Part shown: positions 49,865-59,023 of the stretch, one piece after another
Layout: the number at the start of each line of letters is the position of its first letter
Position numbering within the stretch: the stretch's first letter is position 1
Source of the DNA: Jatrophihabitans telluris
Lineage (GTDB): Bacteria; Actinomycetota; Actinomycetes; Mycobacteriales; Jatrophihabitantaceae
Assembly (NCBI RefSeq): GCF_023516435.1
Contig: NZ_CP097332.1
Span: forward strand, 868,001-932,000
Direction: 5' to 3'
DNA length: 64,000 nt
Program-made: the position numbers and the translations under genes
The notes under the pieces: model-generated
What the model saw: the letters and a program-made list of their open reading frames with translations, nothing else
Database searches by the model: none
What the model was told of the DNA's origin: nothing

Positions 49865-50161
49865 ATGGCCCGCGCTCGTCGTACCTACGGGTCTGACCCT
49901 CGGCCGCTCGCAGTTTCAGCGCTTGCGGGTGCCGGGGCCGCGGCGGCCGCCATCTTGCTTCCAGAAAAGTCACCTGCGGTATCCGTCCTCGTGGTCGTTG
50001 TCATCGCCGCGGCGGCCTTTGCGTTTGCCCGCTCGAAGGTTCCGCCGTGGCGAGGCTTTCCGGAAGGGCTCCGGGAGTTTGCGCCGTCATGGTTTTGGCG
50101 GCTCTCATCACGATCTTGGTGGCGCTGGCCGTACGGGTCCTGCGATGAGTCACTGAGGTAA
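49865..50161 (+). CDS. Small membrane protein
   Basis: 98 aa from the ATG at 49865, preceded by AAGGAG. TM segments 'LAVSALAGAGAAAAAILLP' and 'VSVLVVVVIAAAAFAFA', then a tryptophan- and arginine-rich C-terminus (SWFWRLSSRSWWRWPYG). The tail may be frameshifted. The last partial copy of the dispersed repeat lies just upstream. Confidence 0.45.
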   Translation: MARARRTYGSDPRPLAVSALAGAGAAAAAILLPEKSPAVSVLVVVVIAAAAFAFARSKVPPWRGFPEGLREFAPSWFWRLSSRSWWRWPYGSCDESLR

Positions 50162-50199
50162 GGGTGCGGTGCGTCGCGGACTAGGTCGAAGGAAGTCCC

Positions 50200-50373
50200 G
50201 TGTGGACAAGGGTCTTGCGACCCAACCAGCCCAGTCGGATGTTCAACGTCCGACTCACCGAAGAACAGTTCGCCGAACTACAAGCCGAAGCAGGACGTCG
50301 CCACCTCCCGGTTTCGAATATGGCGCGGGCATGGCTGCTCGACCGACTCGACCACGAACGCCACGCCAGCTGA
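50200..50373 (+). CDS. Ribbon-helix-helix (CopG-like) small protein
   Basis: 57 aa from the GTG at 50200 (AAGGAAG upstream), or 44 aa from the ATG at 50239. 'MFNVRLTEEQFAELQAEAGR' then 'RHLPVSNMARAWLLDRLDHE' has the strand, helix, turn (VSNMARAW), helix pattern of RHH antitoxins. No adjacent toxin is evident; the DNA 3' of it holds no partner on the same strand. Confidence 0.6.
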   Translation: MWTRVLRPNQPSRMFNVRLTEEQFAELQAEAGRRHLPVSNMARAWLLDRLDHERHAS

Positions 50374-50444
50374 CCCATAGGGATTGATCTGCGCGAACAG
50401 CGCACGCCCGCTCGGGCCGGCATAGACGCGATCACCTCGACGGT

Positions 50445-50663
50445 TCAACCGCGTGAGCGACTCAGAATGTAGGTCGGGAAGAAGAAGATCCAAAGGACGA
50501 GGCAAGCCGCTAGCCATGCGACCGGCGTCTCAATCGTGAGGTTGCCGATCTTGATGAACACGGGCGACCCTGAAGCAACGCACCTCTTTGCGTCGAAGTA
50601 CACCCAGAGATCCGTGGCGACCACGAGCACCAGCAAGACGAGGGGAGCCAGCCAAGCCGTCAT
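50445..50663 (-). CDS. Small two-TM membrane protein
   Basis: 72 aa from the ATG at 50663 (MTAWLAPLVLLVLVVATDLW). The second TM is 'TPVAWLAACLVLWIFFFPTYIL', joined by a short loop with one cysteine. No family recognised. The 50664-51311 region upstream holds only weak frames and no repeat that I can see. Confidence 0.55.
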   Translation of the reverse strand: MTAWLAPLVLLVLVVATDLWVYFDAKRCVASGSPVFIKIGNLTIETPVAWLAACLVLWIFFFPTYILSRSRG

Positions 50664-51311
50664 GTCCCTGACCCTAGGCCCACCGCCCGAGCCCTCCGAC
50701 GCCACCTAATCACTGCGCGCGTGCGACCTGACGGATTCAGCTGCGTAGGTCGGTTGTCAGGTGCCCTCTTCGCAGATCGATGGATTTCGCGTGAACCGTA
50801 CGCTGTCCGCGGCCGATGGGTGCGTGCGAGGCCAGGGCGACGCGGACTGGATCGGCCCCGCTAGCGGGCGATTCGCTGCCCGCTGAGTCCACGAACGTGA
50901 CGCGGCAGTCCGCCGCTAAGAGGACATCATCTGCGTGTGGGCGATGCCTGCATGACCGGGGGCCGATTTCCGACTCAGCACAAGTCGCGGTTCGCCATCG
51001 GCAAGCACATCGCGAACCGGCTGGTGCACGACGGTGAACAGTGCCACCCCTTGACCCGGACCAAGACCGCCCACGAGATCCTGCCGCACGCCACCCGTGA
51101 ACGAGATTCAGTTGCGCGACACCAGTGGCATGTCACCGCAATCTTGTTCCGCGAGAGACGGCGGCTGCACGTCTAGATCAAAAGCGGACGTCTCCCACAG
51201 TCGTCCCACGATCGGTGCTACGACAACGAAGTCGTACCGGGCCGGTCGCGTATCACGGAGTCTGCTCCGCGGCTCCTCACAGTCGACATCGTTTCGATCG
51301 CAGGGGGAATC

Positions 51312-53258
51312 ATGGCAGCGCAGAAGAAGGATGACGGATTGGTTCCGTTGCAGGTGGAGGTCACGGTCGCCGGGACCGACGCCGACGCGACGGTCCGCGC
51401 GTACCTGTTCGACAGCGCCGGCCGGGTGGTCGACTCTGCGTTGGTGGGGAACGATCTGTCGTTCCGCGTCGATCCGAAACGCCGTTACCGGGTCACGGTC
51501 GGGCCTGATCTGTCCGTCGACGAGCATGTACCTGCCGATGCCGCAGCCCTGCTGAGGGCTGCCGGCGCGATCAGCCGCGACGTTGCGCCCGCGTACGCGC
51601 CCGGCACGGTGTCGTTGCGGATCGAGGAATCGCTACGCCTGCTTTGGATCTTTCGCTGCATCACGATCCACGGCACCGTCCGCAAGCACCTCAACCCTGG
51701 CGGCACGCCCCCGGCCTACGCCCCGATCTGCGCTGGCACCGTCCAGGTGTTCACGATCGATCTCGCTGCCAGTCTGGACAACCTCAGCGACGCGCAGGTG
51801 CTCAACATTGGCCAGACCGTGCTCGCCCGAATGTTGGGCGTCGAGATCTCCGACCTGCTCTCCTTCGATTGGAGCGACTTCGCGCGGCTCTCGGCCCTCA
51901 GCGCCGGCCTCTATCCACTGACCGGCAACGCGCTTCGGGCCTACCTCGTCGCGCACCGCGCCGAGCTCGCCACCTTCATGTGTGAGGTGATCCCCGAATG
52001 GGCGATCTCTTACCAGCAACTTCCGGACGCGACGATCCAGCCCGACGGCTCGTTCTCTCTCACGTACTGCTTCTTCGTGTGGCAGACACCCATCGACGTC
52101 TACTTCGAGGTCGTGCAGACCATCGACGGGCAGACCCGGGAGGTCGCCGATCCCGACATCCTGTGCACCACGATCTGGAACTACGACGGCTCGCAGAGCG
52201 CGGTCATCACAGTCGAGGACCCCTCGGCCATCGCCTGCAACCCGACCCAGACCGGGCCCGGGTACCTCTACGTCTGGCCGACCGCGATCGGCAACGTCGA
52301 CCTGCGCCAGATCGACGGCCTGGAGACCCCTTCGGGCACGGGCCTGTTGCCCGGTGACACCCCGTTCGGCGGGACCCTGTCGCTGCAGACGCAATTCGAC
52401 CCGAACCTGCAGAGCAACGGCATCAGCTACTACCGCTGGTCCTACCGCTTCGACGGCGACCCCACCTTCACCGAGATCAGCACGCCCGTGACGCACCGAT
52501 GGATGCAGGAGACTCTCAGCGGCGGCGTGATCACGATCCATCTGAACTCCGTCGCGCTGGGTCCGAACCTCGTCGGGTCGGAGAGCAACCTTTACGCCAT
52601 CCCGGATCCGAACCTGCCGTGGGTGAACATCAATGACCCTGCCGACCGTCCCTTCGCCTACTTCGACAGCACCACGGGCGCGCCGGGACGCGCCGGGATG
52701 GTCACGCTACGGATGGAGATGTTCGACGCTGCTGGGACCCATGTCGCGGCCGGCAACGCCGGGCACGGTGGCCCGTTCAGCTACCTGCTTCCCGACCTGA
52801 GCGCAACCGCAGCCGACTACACGGACGCGCCGGGGAACAACATCGACACCAACGGCGATCTGGTGTTCCGCATCCAGGTGGACAACCGCCGCTGCACTGC
52901 CGCCCTGGGCGACGTTCAGGCCAGCGGCAACACTGCCGACGACTGCGGGATGCTGCATTACACCAACGCCAACGACACGGTGTCGGTCGCCTATGCCGCG
53001 ACCCAGCCCGGCAACTTCATCGACTGGTCGCTGTCGATAAGCCGGGGCTCGCACGGCGTCGTCGCCACAGCAGGCGGCGCAACCAGCGCGCCCGTCGGCT
53101 CGCACCTCGACCGCACCGCCGCCCAGCTCGCGGGCAGCTGCATCCAGGCCGCATTCGCCACGAACCTGTCCGCCCTTGCGCGCGCCACCGACGGCTACGC
53201 CCGTCAATCCCAATACGACGCCGGTGCGACCGGCGCCTTCGCACTGCTTCACCCCTGA
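51312..53258 (+). CDS. Large uncharacterised protein, N-terminal carboxypeptidase-regulatory-like fold
   Basis: 648 aa, ATG preceded by GGGGGAA. No signal peptide. The first 70 residues ('LQVEVTVAGTDADATVRAYLFDSAGRVV') look like a beta-sandwich. Then 'CITIHGTVRKHLNPGG', 'VDVYFEVVQTIDGQ'-type strands, 'LCTTIWNYDGSQSAVITVEDP', 'DTPFGGTLSLQTQFDP' and 'GISYYRWSYRFDGD' follow. I recall this segment order in a family of large uncharacterised proteins of soil bacteria, without assigned function. About ten cysteines are spread along it. A 422-aa unknown protein follows on the same strand. Confidence 0.7.
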   Translation: MAAQKKDDGLVPLQVEVTVAGTDADATVRAYLFDSAGRVVDSALVGNDLSFRVDPKRRYRVTVGPDLSVDEHVPADAAALLRAAGAISRDVAPAYAPGTVSLRIEESLRLLWIFRCITIHGTVRKHLNPGGTPPAYAPICAGTVQVFTIDLAASLDNLSDAQVLNIGQTVLARMLGVEISDLLSFDWSDFARLSALSAGLYPLTGNALRAYLVAHRAELATFMCEVIPEWAISYQQLPDATIQPDGSFSLTYCFFVWQTPIDVYFEVVQTIDGQTREVADPDILCTTIWNYDGSQSAVITVEDPSAIACNPTQTGPGYLYVWPTAIGNVDLRQIDGLETPSGTGLLPGDTPFGGTLSLQTQFDPNLQSNGISYYRWSYRFDGDPTFTEISTPVTHRWMQETLSGGVITIHLNSVALGPNLVGSESNLYAIPDPNLPWVNINDPADRPFAYFDSTTGAPGRAGMVTLRMEMFDAAGTHVAAGNAGHGGPFSYLLPDLSATAADYTDAPGNNIDTNGDLVFRIQVDNRRCTAALGDVQASGNTADDCGMLHYTNANDTVSVAYAATQPGNFIDWSLSISRGSHGVVATAGGATSAPVGSHLDRTAAQLAGSCIQAAFATNLSALARATDGYARQSQYDAGATGAFALLHP

Positions 53259-53645
53259 GGACGGGCGCCAGTGACCCGGCCGGGACGCCGGCCGGGCACT
53301 CCAACGGCTCGTCCCTCGACGTCTGAGAGCGGCCTTTCTGTTGGCCGGCGGGCGTCGTTGCTGGCCAAACGAGCCCGGACCTCGCCACCGCCCACGTCGC
53401 GACCGCTGTCTCCCGGTTCCCGGAAGCTCGATGTGCGCGTTCGGCCGCGTCGACGATCATGCTCGCTACCGACGGTTAGGCGTGGGCGTCGATAGGGCAC
53501 CCTCGTTTCCGGGCGAGGACTTTGGCCTGGGTTGTCAAGGCGTCGATACAGGACAGGCTTGTGTCCTCTCCGGGTCTCGTGGTGCGCCGTGGTGAAGGTG
53601 CACACTGATTCCAGTTCGGCACCGGTTCGTCGTTGGGGGTCAGTC

Positions 53646-54914
53646 ATGGACTCGCTGACTATTGCTTCTCCCTTGGAGTGGAGCGCACTGGGCGCGAGAG
53701 GTCTTGGAGTCATCGTCGATCCCGTCATCTTTCGGATGGGTCAGATCTTCCTAAAGGGCCGGGCCGCGGCTGGAGCCTTGGCCGAGCAGCAGTCGGCGGC
53801 CATCACCGACGACCTCGCAAGTCTTGTCACCTTCTTCGACCTACTCGTCCTGCACGAGCAACTACCGGCCTTCAACTACACCTCCACCTTCGACATCGGG
53901 CTCAACTTCGACCAGAGCCTCGGCGCCCTCCTCAATCAGGATCGACAGGTCATCGTTCCCGTCGACGTGCAGTGGCAGGCCTACAGCTCAACGAAGGCGG
54001 CGGCGATAGGCCAGTTCCGGCGGCAATTGGCCAACGGCCCGTTCCTGCCGGCGGGGACCGCGCAGGACATCTTGAACGGCATCAAACAGATCGAGTACGA
54101 GTGGGAGCCGAACCTTGAGGGCCTGCAGAACGATTTGCCCGACCCCGAGCAGGTCAGGTTGGCCCAGTTCATGGTCGGCGTTCTCGTGTTCGCCGGCTAC
54201 GCCCAGCAGTCCGGGGTCCCACATGTCCTCTCACCGCGCCGTAGCCGACTGGTCGCCGCCGCCGGTCTGGGCGACGGTCGGGCGGACGATCAGGCCGAGG
54301 CCGCCATCTACCAGGAGCTCGCGCGCCGCTTCCGGCTTGCCGGCGATGGCTGGCGTGACCAGCAACTGCCGTGGACCCCATCGTTCCTGCCCTACCTTCT
54401 GTCGCGGCTGAACCCGCTGCGTGACGGCCCGGATGTGCTGCTCAGTCGAGCCTTGGACCTTCGTGACTCGCCGGCAGTGGCCAGATACCGTCGGCTGCGA
54501 GCCGCAGCCTTGAGCGGGTCCGGCGACGACTCAGCCGCAGCCCGACAGGAACTCACCGCGGCCGCAGACAGCGTCGCGAAGGCCTTGGACTCCGACCGAG
54601 GAGAGCTGGAGATGACGAGGTACCTCGCCGTCGACCTGCTGCCCAAGGCTGTCGGCGTCGTAGCCGGGGCCATGGCCGGCGGTCTCGCCGCGGGCCCACC
54701 CGGAGCGATCGCGGGCGGTCTCGCCGGCATCGTCGGCGAGGAATCGCTCAAGCCGATCCACAAGCGCCTGTTCGGCTGGGTGCTGGACCAACTCCCCTTC
54801 CACAGCGCCCGCAAGCTCCTCACCCGCGCCGTCACCAGCGACGCGGCGACCGCCGGGAAACTCGCGGCCACCATGCAGATCGTCTGGGAAACCGGCCCGC
54901 GATCTGCGACCTGA
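53646..54914 (+). CDS. Uncharacterised protein with glycine-rich hydrophobic C-terminal segment
   Basis: 422 aa from the ATG at 53646. The N-terminal half is helical with 'FDLLVLHEQLPAFNYTSTFDIG'. Near residues 335-365 a Gly/Ala-rich hydrophobic stretch (VGVVAGAMAGGLAAGPPGAIAGGLAGIVG) could insert in a membrane. No named family. It lies 388 bp after the 648-aa gene; the gap holds no gene. Confidence 0.65.
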   Translation: MDSLTIASPLEWSALGARGLGVIVDPVIFRMGQIFLKGRAAAGALAEQQSAAITDDLASLVTFFDLLVLHEQLPAFNYTSTFDIGLNFDQSLGALLNQDRQVIVPVDVQWQAYSSTKAAAIGQFRRQLANGPFLPAGTAQDILNGIKQIEYEWEPNLEGLQNDLPDPEQVRLAQFMVGVLVFAGYAQQSGVPHVLSPRRSRLVAAAGLGDGRADDQAEAAIYQELARRFRLAGDGWRDQQLPWTPSFLPYLLSRLNPLRDGPDVLLSRALDLRDSPAVARYRRLRAAALSGSGDDSAAARQELTAAADSVAKALDSDRGELEMTRYLAVDLLPKAVGVVAGAMAGGLAAGPPGAIAGGLAGIVGEESLKPIHKRLFGWVLDQLPFHSARKLLTRAVTSDAATAGKLAATMQIVWETGPRSAT

Positions 54915-55049
54915 GTCAGCGACCCTGATCGACCGCGAGCCACCCACACCAGCTCACCAGCGCCGACCGTCCCGTCTGCGCCCAGGGAGGCGGGTGGCAT
55001 GCCACCAATTGATGCGACATACCAGGCGCGGAACGGCTAGCGTCCGGTC

Positions 55050-55520
55050 GTGGCAATTTTGGATGAACGGGACGACGGGCTTAGGGCTTCCGACGATAAG
55101 TCCCAGCTGGATCTCGACCGTATCGTCGCGTGGCTCGCGGCGTCGTACTGGGCCGACGAACGCGACCGGGCGACGATCGAGCGGTCGATCGAGCATTCCT
55201 ACGTCGTCGGCGTCTACACACCTACGGGCGAACACGTCGCGTTGGCGAGAGCCACGACGGACTTTGCGTCGTTCGCGTGGATCGGGGACGTCGTTGTCCA
55301 CGACGACTGGCGTGGCAAGGGCATTGGCACCTGGTTGGTGCGGACACTCGTCGATGAGCTGCGCCGCAGAGGTGTGCCGCGATTCGTGCTCGGCACCCGT
55401 GACGCGCACGGCGTCTATGAGAAGGTCGGCTTCGGCCCGCTGCGTGTCGTCGAGGTCTGGATGGAGATCGACGACCGCAAGAACCGCCCGAACCCTCAGG
55501 ACGTGGCATTGCGTCGCTGA
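55050..55520 (+). CDS. GNAT-family N-acetyltransferase
   Basis: 156 aa, GTG start. 'WIGDVVVHDDWRGKGIGTWLVRTLVDELRRRG' contains the Q/R-x-x-G-x-G/A acetyl-CoA loop (R-G-K-G-I-G), and 'FVLGTRDAHGVYEKVGFGPL' is the C-terminal beta-bulge/helix typical of GNATs of the YitI group. Substrate unknown. The 55521-55844 region after it shows no gene. Confidence 0.85.
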   Translation: MAILDERDDGLRASDDKSQLDLDRIVAWLAASYWADERDRATIERSIEHSYVVGVYTPTGEHVALARATTDFASFAWIGDVVVHDDWRGKGIGTWLVRTLVDELRRRGVPRFVLGTRDAHGVYEKVGFGPLRVVEVWMEIDDRKNRPNPQDVALRR

Positions 55521-55844
55521 CCTGCAAGCGGCCGCGGCGTCGACGGCCACCTGACATCGGTCACGCGGGACCAGCATCGCTTGGGCAACTCACCGACGAA
55601 GCCAACGTTTCACCGGCCGGCATCGCCGACGGTTCGTAACGAGAACCGGGTTTGGTTCGCCGCGGCTCGGCATTCGCACCATCGATAGGGGGACCTACGG
55701 CCTGATCCCGAACGGCTTCGCGAGCGGTATCGGTGAACCGCGCGGCGATGGCGATTTCCGGAAATACTCGTAGTCGCCGGGCATGAAGGTGTGCGACCGA
55801 CTGCGGTGGTGTCTGGGCGGCCCCGGACCGTCACTCCGATTGGG

Positions 55845-57314
55845 TCAGGTCTCGGGTTGTTCGAAGAGGTCCCGCAACTGAGCGGCGACGTCCGGGTCCG
55901 CCAGCACGAGGGCCTCGTCAGCGGCTTGCAGTTCGGTGTCCGCGCTGGCTTGCACAAGGCGGCCGTCGCGGACGACGAAGCTGACCCAGGCGCCTTCGCG
56001 AAGGCTGGACAGCTCGGCGATGGTCCTGCCATCGGCGGCGGAGCCGGATGCGACGGTCAGTCGTTGTACGCCGTCGGGTTCGTTGCGAAGTCGGACGCCC
56101 AGGCTCCAGGGTTCAGGTTCCACCGTCCGCATCGGCACCCGCAGCAGCCTGGCCGCGGTGGGAACGAGGCTGCCCTGCACGATGACCGAGAAAACTACGA
56201 CGATGACGACGATTCCGTACAGCCGGCCGGCGTCGGGGAGGTGCGCGCTGAGCAGGAAGCTGCCCAGCAGGATCGGCACCGCGCCCTTGAGCCCCGCGAG
56301 TAACACGAAGGCCTTCTCAGCTCGTGCGAGCCCGGCTCCCGCCAGCAGCGGGCCGACGAGGATCGGCCGAATCACGAACGCCACCACGGCTCCTAGGGCG
56401 AGCCCGGGGATCCACACGTCACGGTGGACAAGTTCGCCCAGGTCGACGGTGAGACCCAGGACTACGAACGCGACGATCTCGCCGAGGCTGGACAGTCCGG
56501 AGTGGAAGTGTTCGATCTCGCGCTTGTAGGGGGCGCGGGCACGGCCGAGGAGGATGCCTGCGACGAAAACCGCCAGAAACCCCGACCCGTGGGCCAGGGT
56601 CGCGATGGCGAACAGGGCAAGCGCGCAGGCCGTCGTGCGCAGCGGATACAGGCCCTCACCCGGCAGGGGAACCGCCCGCATGAACCACAGGAGGGCCCTC
56701 CCGCCGACAACGCCCACGGCGCCGCCGACCGCCATTTGCAAAGCGAACTCCGAGCCGATGTGAACGAACGCGCTGGCGGACAATCCCCCGGCAGCGAGCA
56801 GGCTCGTCATCAGCGCGATCCCGACTGGATCGTTGGCGCCGGATTCGCCTTCCAAGATGGTGCCGCTGATGCCCGAGATCTCCCGCTGGCCGAGCACCGA
56901 AAACACAACCGCGGGGTCGGTCGGGGCCACCGCGGTCGCGACCAGCAGCGCCGCGTACCAGTCCAAGCCGACAGCCAGATGCAGGAACACGGCGGCCGCA
57001 GCGGCTGTGAGGAACGTTCCGGCGATCCCCACGAGTGCGATCGGGCGCGCGGCGGTGCGGAACGTTGGCCAGCCGATGCTCATGCCGCCGTCGAAGAGGA
57101 TGAACACCAGCGCGACCGTCACCAGCCGTTCCACGACGTGCTCCGGCGGGGCGTGCAAAGCCGGAATGACCTTCACCGCTACGGCCGCTGCGACCAGCAG
57201 CAGGGCCGGGGCCGGCACCCGGACCCGCTGCGTCAGCCGGTTGGACAGCACGGCGGCCATGCCGACCGCCGCGGTCAACAGCAGCAGCCACGCGTAGGGG
57301 TACGTGTCAGACAT
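55845..57314 (-). CDS. CPA1-type cation/proton antiporter with TrkA-C domain (NhaP2/CvrA-like)
   Basis: 489 aa. About twelve TM helices in residues 1-385. 'ATAVAPTDPAVVFSVLG' and 'ILEGESGANDPVGIAL' contain the conserved acidic residues of the ion-binding site. Residues about 400-485 form a TrkA-C (RCK C-lobe) domain ('VQRLTVASGSAADGRTIAEL', 'LVLADPDVAAQLRDLFEQ') that binds nucleotide or ions for gating. Probably a K+/H+ or Na+/H+ antiporter in the plasma membrane. Confidence 0.9.
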   Translation of the reverse strand: MSDTYPYAWLLLLTAAVGMAAVLSNRLTQRVRVPAPALLLVAAAVAVKVIPALHAPPEHVVERLVTVALVFILFDGGMSIGWPTFRTAARPIALVGIAGTFLTAAAAAVFLHLAVGLDWYAALLVATAVAPTDPAVVFSVLGQREISGISGTILEGESGANDPVGIALMTSLLAAGGLSASAFVHIGSEFALQMAVGGAVGVVGGRALLWFMRAVPLPGEGLYPLRTTACALALFAIATLAHGSGFLAVFVAGILLGRARAPYKREIEHFHSGLSSLGEIVAFVVLGLTVDLGELVHRDVWIPGLALGAVVAFVIRPILVGPLLAGAGLARAEKAFVLLAGLKGAVPILLGSFLLSAHLPDAGRLYGIVVIVVVFSVIVQGSLVPTAARLLRVPMRTVEPEPWSLGVRLRNEPDGVQRLTVASGSAADGRTIAELSSLREGAWVSFVVRDGRLVQASADTELQAADEALVLADPDVAAQLRDLFEQPET

Positions 57315-57402
57315 GAGGCTCCTGGTCGGTGGTCGGGCACGGCAAACGTCGTTGCCGACCAGACTTCCCGGCGCACCCTGTTTCGCTGACCACCTTACGG
57401 GC

Positions 57403-57666
57403 TCATCGGAGCCGGTTCATCCCCTCTCGGCGGTGCATGCGTGCCTCTCGGCGGGCGTCGCGTGCCTCTCGGCGGTGCGCGCGTGCCTCTCTGCGGACGT
57501 CGCGGCGCTGCTCGTCCCAGCACTGCTTGAGTCGCGGGTCGTACTTGGTGCCGGTGAAGGGGTGCCCCGGGGTGTCGGGCGGTCCGAACAGGGCAAGGGC
57601 AATAGCGTGCAAGCGCCCGAGCGGCATTAGCGGCGGTTGTGCTGGCGGTAGCGAGTGGGCGGTCAT
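57403..57666 (-). CDS. Small Arg/Glu-rich protein
   Basis: Up to 87 aa. The last 30 residues are three near-repeats of RREARxxRREAR-type heptads, likely a charged single alpha helix or coiled coil. The N-terminal part has 'PDTPGHPFTGTKYDPRLKQCWDEQ'. It starts 40 bp after the beta-propeller gene on the same strand. The tandem DNA repeat behind the heptads (CCTCTCGGCGG, three times) makes the call uncertain. Confidence 0.4.
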   Translation of the reverse strand: MTAHSLPPAQPPLMPLGRLHAIALALFGPPDTPGHPFTGTKYDPRLKQCWDEQRRDVRREARAHRREARDARREARMHRREGMNRLR

Positions 57667-57705
57667 CAGTGGGGTTCCCGTCTCACCGTTGCGTGGAAGT
57701 CCATC

Positions 57706-58866
57706 TCAGATGACTGCGAGGCCGGTGGGGGCGCCGGACGCCGGGAGCGCGACCGGAGAGCTGGGCAGCTCGGTGAGCGTGCCTCCGTCAACGGCGAAGG
57801 TGCTGACAACGTGCCCACGGCCGCCGGTGACCGACAGGAACCTTCCGTCGGGCGACAGCCGCGCGTCGACCGCGCCGACTCCATTGGTGAACGCGGTGCT
57901 GCCAAGCAGGCTCAGCGATCCGTCGCTCAAGATCGCATAGGTCGACAGGTTCGTCGACCCGGTGTTGATCGCGAACAGGTATTTGCCGTCATGACTGATC
58001 TCCACCCAGCATGGCGCCGTCTGGAAGTCCGCAACGGGTGAGTCTCCGATCGGGGTGAGCACGCCATGCCGGCTGACCGAGAACGCGGACACGGTGCCGT
58101 TACCTGCTCCGGCGTGGGCGTTACTGACGTAGAGCTGGTTCGGGTTCGTCGGGCGGAACTCCGCGCCGATCGGGCCCAGACTCTGCGCGGGGAAGGGTGA
58201 GCCGGCCGCGGGAACCAGCCGGCCGTCCGGGCGCACGGTGAAGCTGTCGATCAGGGACGGGTTGTCTCGCGTGCCGATGAGCCGGTCTCCGGTGGAGTTG
58301 AACAGGACGTCACCGACTCCGGAACCGTCCGGCACCGCAACGGTCGTGTTCGGTAGCGGGATGAGATGGCCCTTGTTCGAAAGGCGGAAACCGGTGTAGT
58401 TGCTGCCGCCGGCACCGACATTGGCGACGTAGACCAACCCGTCGCCGTTGATGGCGATGCTCACCGGCTCGACCCCACCTGAGGGCACCGGCGACCCGAC
58501 GAGCCGCAGAGCACCGCCGTGGCCGACCTTGAGGACAGAGATCTCGTTACTGCCGGCATCGACGGCGAGCAGGAACCGGTGATCGGGACTGGTCTGGATG
58601 GCGCCCTGAGAACCGAGTCCAGTACCGAGCCCGGAGCCGCCGACCGCGAACGGAGATCCCGCAATCTCTGTGAGGGATCCGTCTGCGTGCCGGTCGAATG
58701 CGGCGACCGTGTTTGCGCCGGCGGTGTTGCCGTCGATGTAGGCGTGACCGACCACACGGGAGGCGTGTGACGGATCGGCGGTCGCAGAGGCCGGCAGGCT
58801 CACAGCGAGGCCGGCCCCGGCGGCGAGCATGATGCCGCAGGCGGGCAGAGCGAGACGGTTGTACAT
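57706..58866 (-). CDS. Secreted lactonase-type seven-bladed beta-propeller protein
   Basis: 386 aa with signal peptide 'LPACGIMLAAGAGLAVSLPASATA'. The blade repeats D-x-x-x-x-Y/F-x-x-N/A-x-x-x-x and 'VDARLSPDGRFLSVTGGRGH', 'CWVEISHDGKYLFAINTGST' match the lactonase (6-phosphogluconolactonase-like) propeller family. Exported members are rarely true Pgl enzymes, and their role is unknown. It is divergent from an ECF sigma gene, 157 bp apart, and may be in its regulon. Confidence 0.85.
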   Translation of the reverse strand: MYNRLALPACGIMLAAGAGLAVSLPASATADPSHASRVVGHAYIDGNTAGANTVAAFDRHADGSLTEIAGSPFAVGGSGLGTGLGSQGAIQTSPDHRFLLAVDAGSNEISVLKVGHGGALRLVGSPVPSGGVEPVSIAINGDGLVYVANVGAGGSNYTGFRLSNKGHLIPLPNTTVAVPDGSGVGDVLFNSTGDRLIGTRDNPSLIDSFTVRPDGRLVPAAGSPFPAQSLGPIGAEFRPTNPNQLYVSNAHAGAGNGTVSAFSVSRHGVLTPIGDSPVADFQTAPCWVEISHDGKYLFAINTGSTNLSTYAILSDGSLSLLGSTAFTNGVGAVDARLSPDGRFLSVTGGRGHVVSTFAVDGGTLTELPSSPVALPASGAPTGLAVI

Positions 58867-59023
58867 GGTGGACTCCCTGGAAGACGGTGAGGCGCGGATG
58901 CTGACCTGGTTCAGTCACCCGATGTCGTCCGCCGTTACAGCCGAACACCCTTTCAGCGCGGCTTGTTCTTGATTCGTAAGGACTTCACCCGGAGTCGATC
59001 GACCCGCGTGGACCTAGGCTCGA

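Larger units (their letters stand above)
25758..50200. mobile_element. Putative genomic island: cassette-like array of small orphan genes
   Basis: From the duplicated tRNA end to about the last repeat copy the DNA changes character. Genes are short (67-215 aa), mostly unknown and in both orientations. They are separated by repeats that are nearly all in the plus orientation (TGCCG-core sites, 37-38 bp hairpins and an approximately 80-bp repeat). It contains decayed IS110 and IS3 pieces and an intact ABC/GntR operon. The left border is the tRNA scar. No matching right attachment site was found, so the right border (about 50.2-51.3 kb) is uncertain. No integrase is intact. Confidence 0.55.

Noticed and set aside
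50937-51176. 79-aa frame (VGDACMTGGRFPTQHKSRFA...)
   Set aside because: No ribosome-binding site, no recognisable motif, and it runs past a likely non-coding region; left unannotated.
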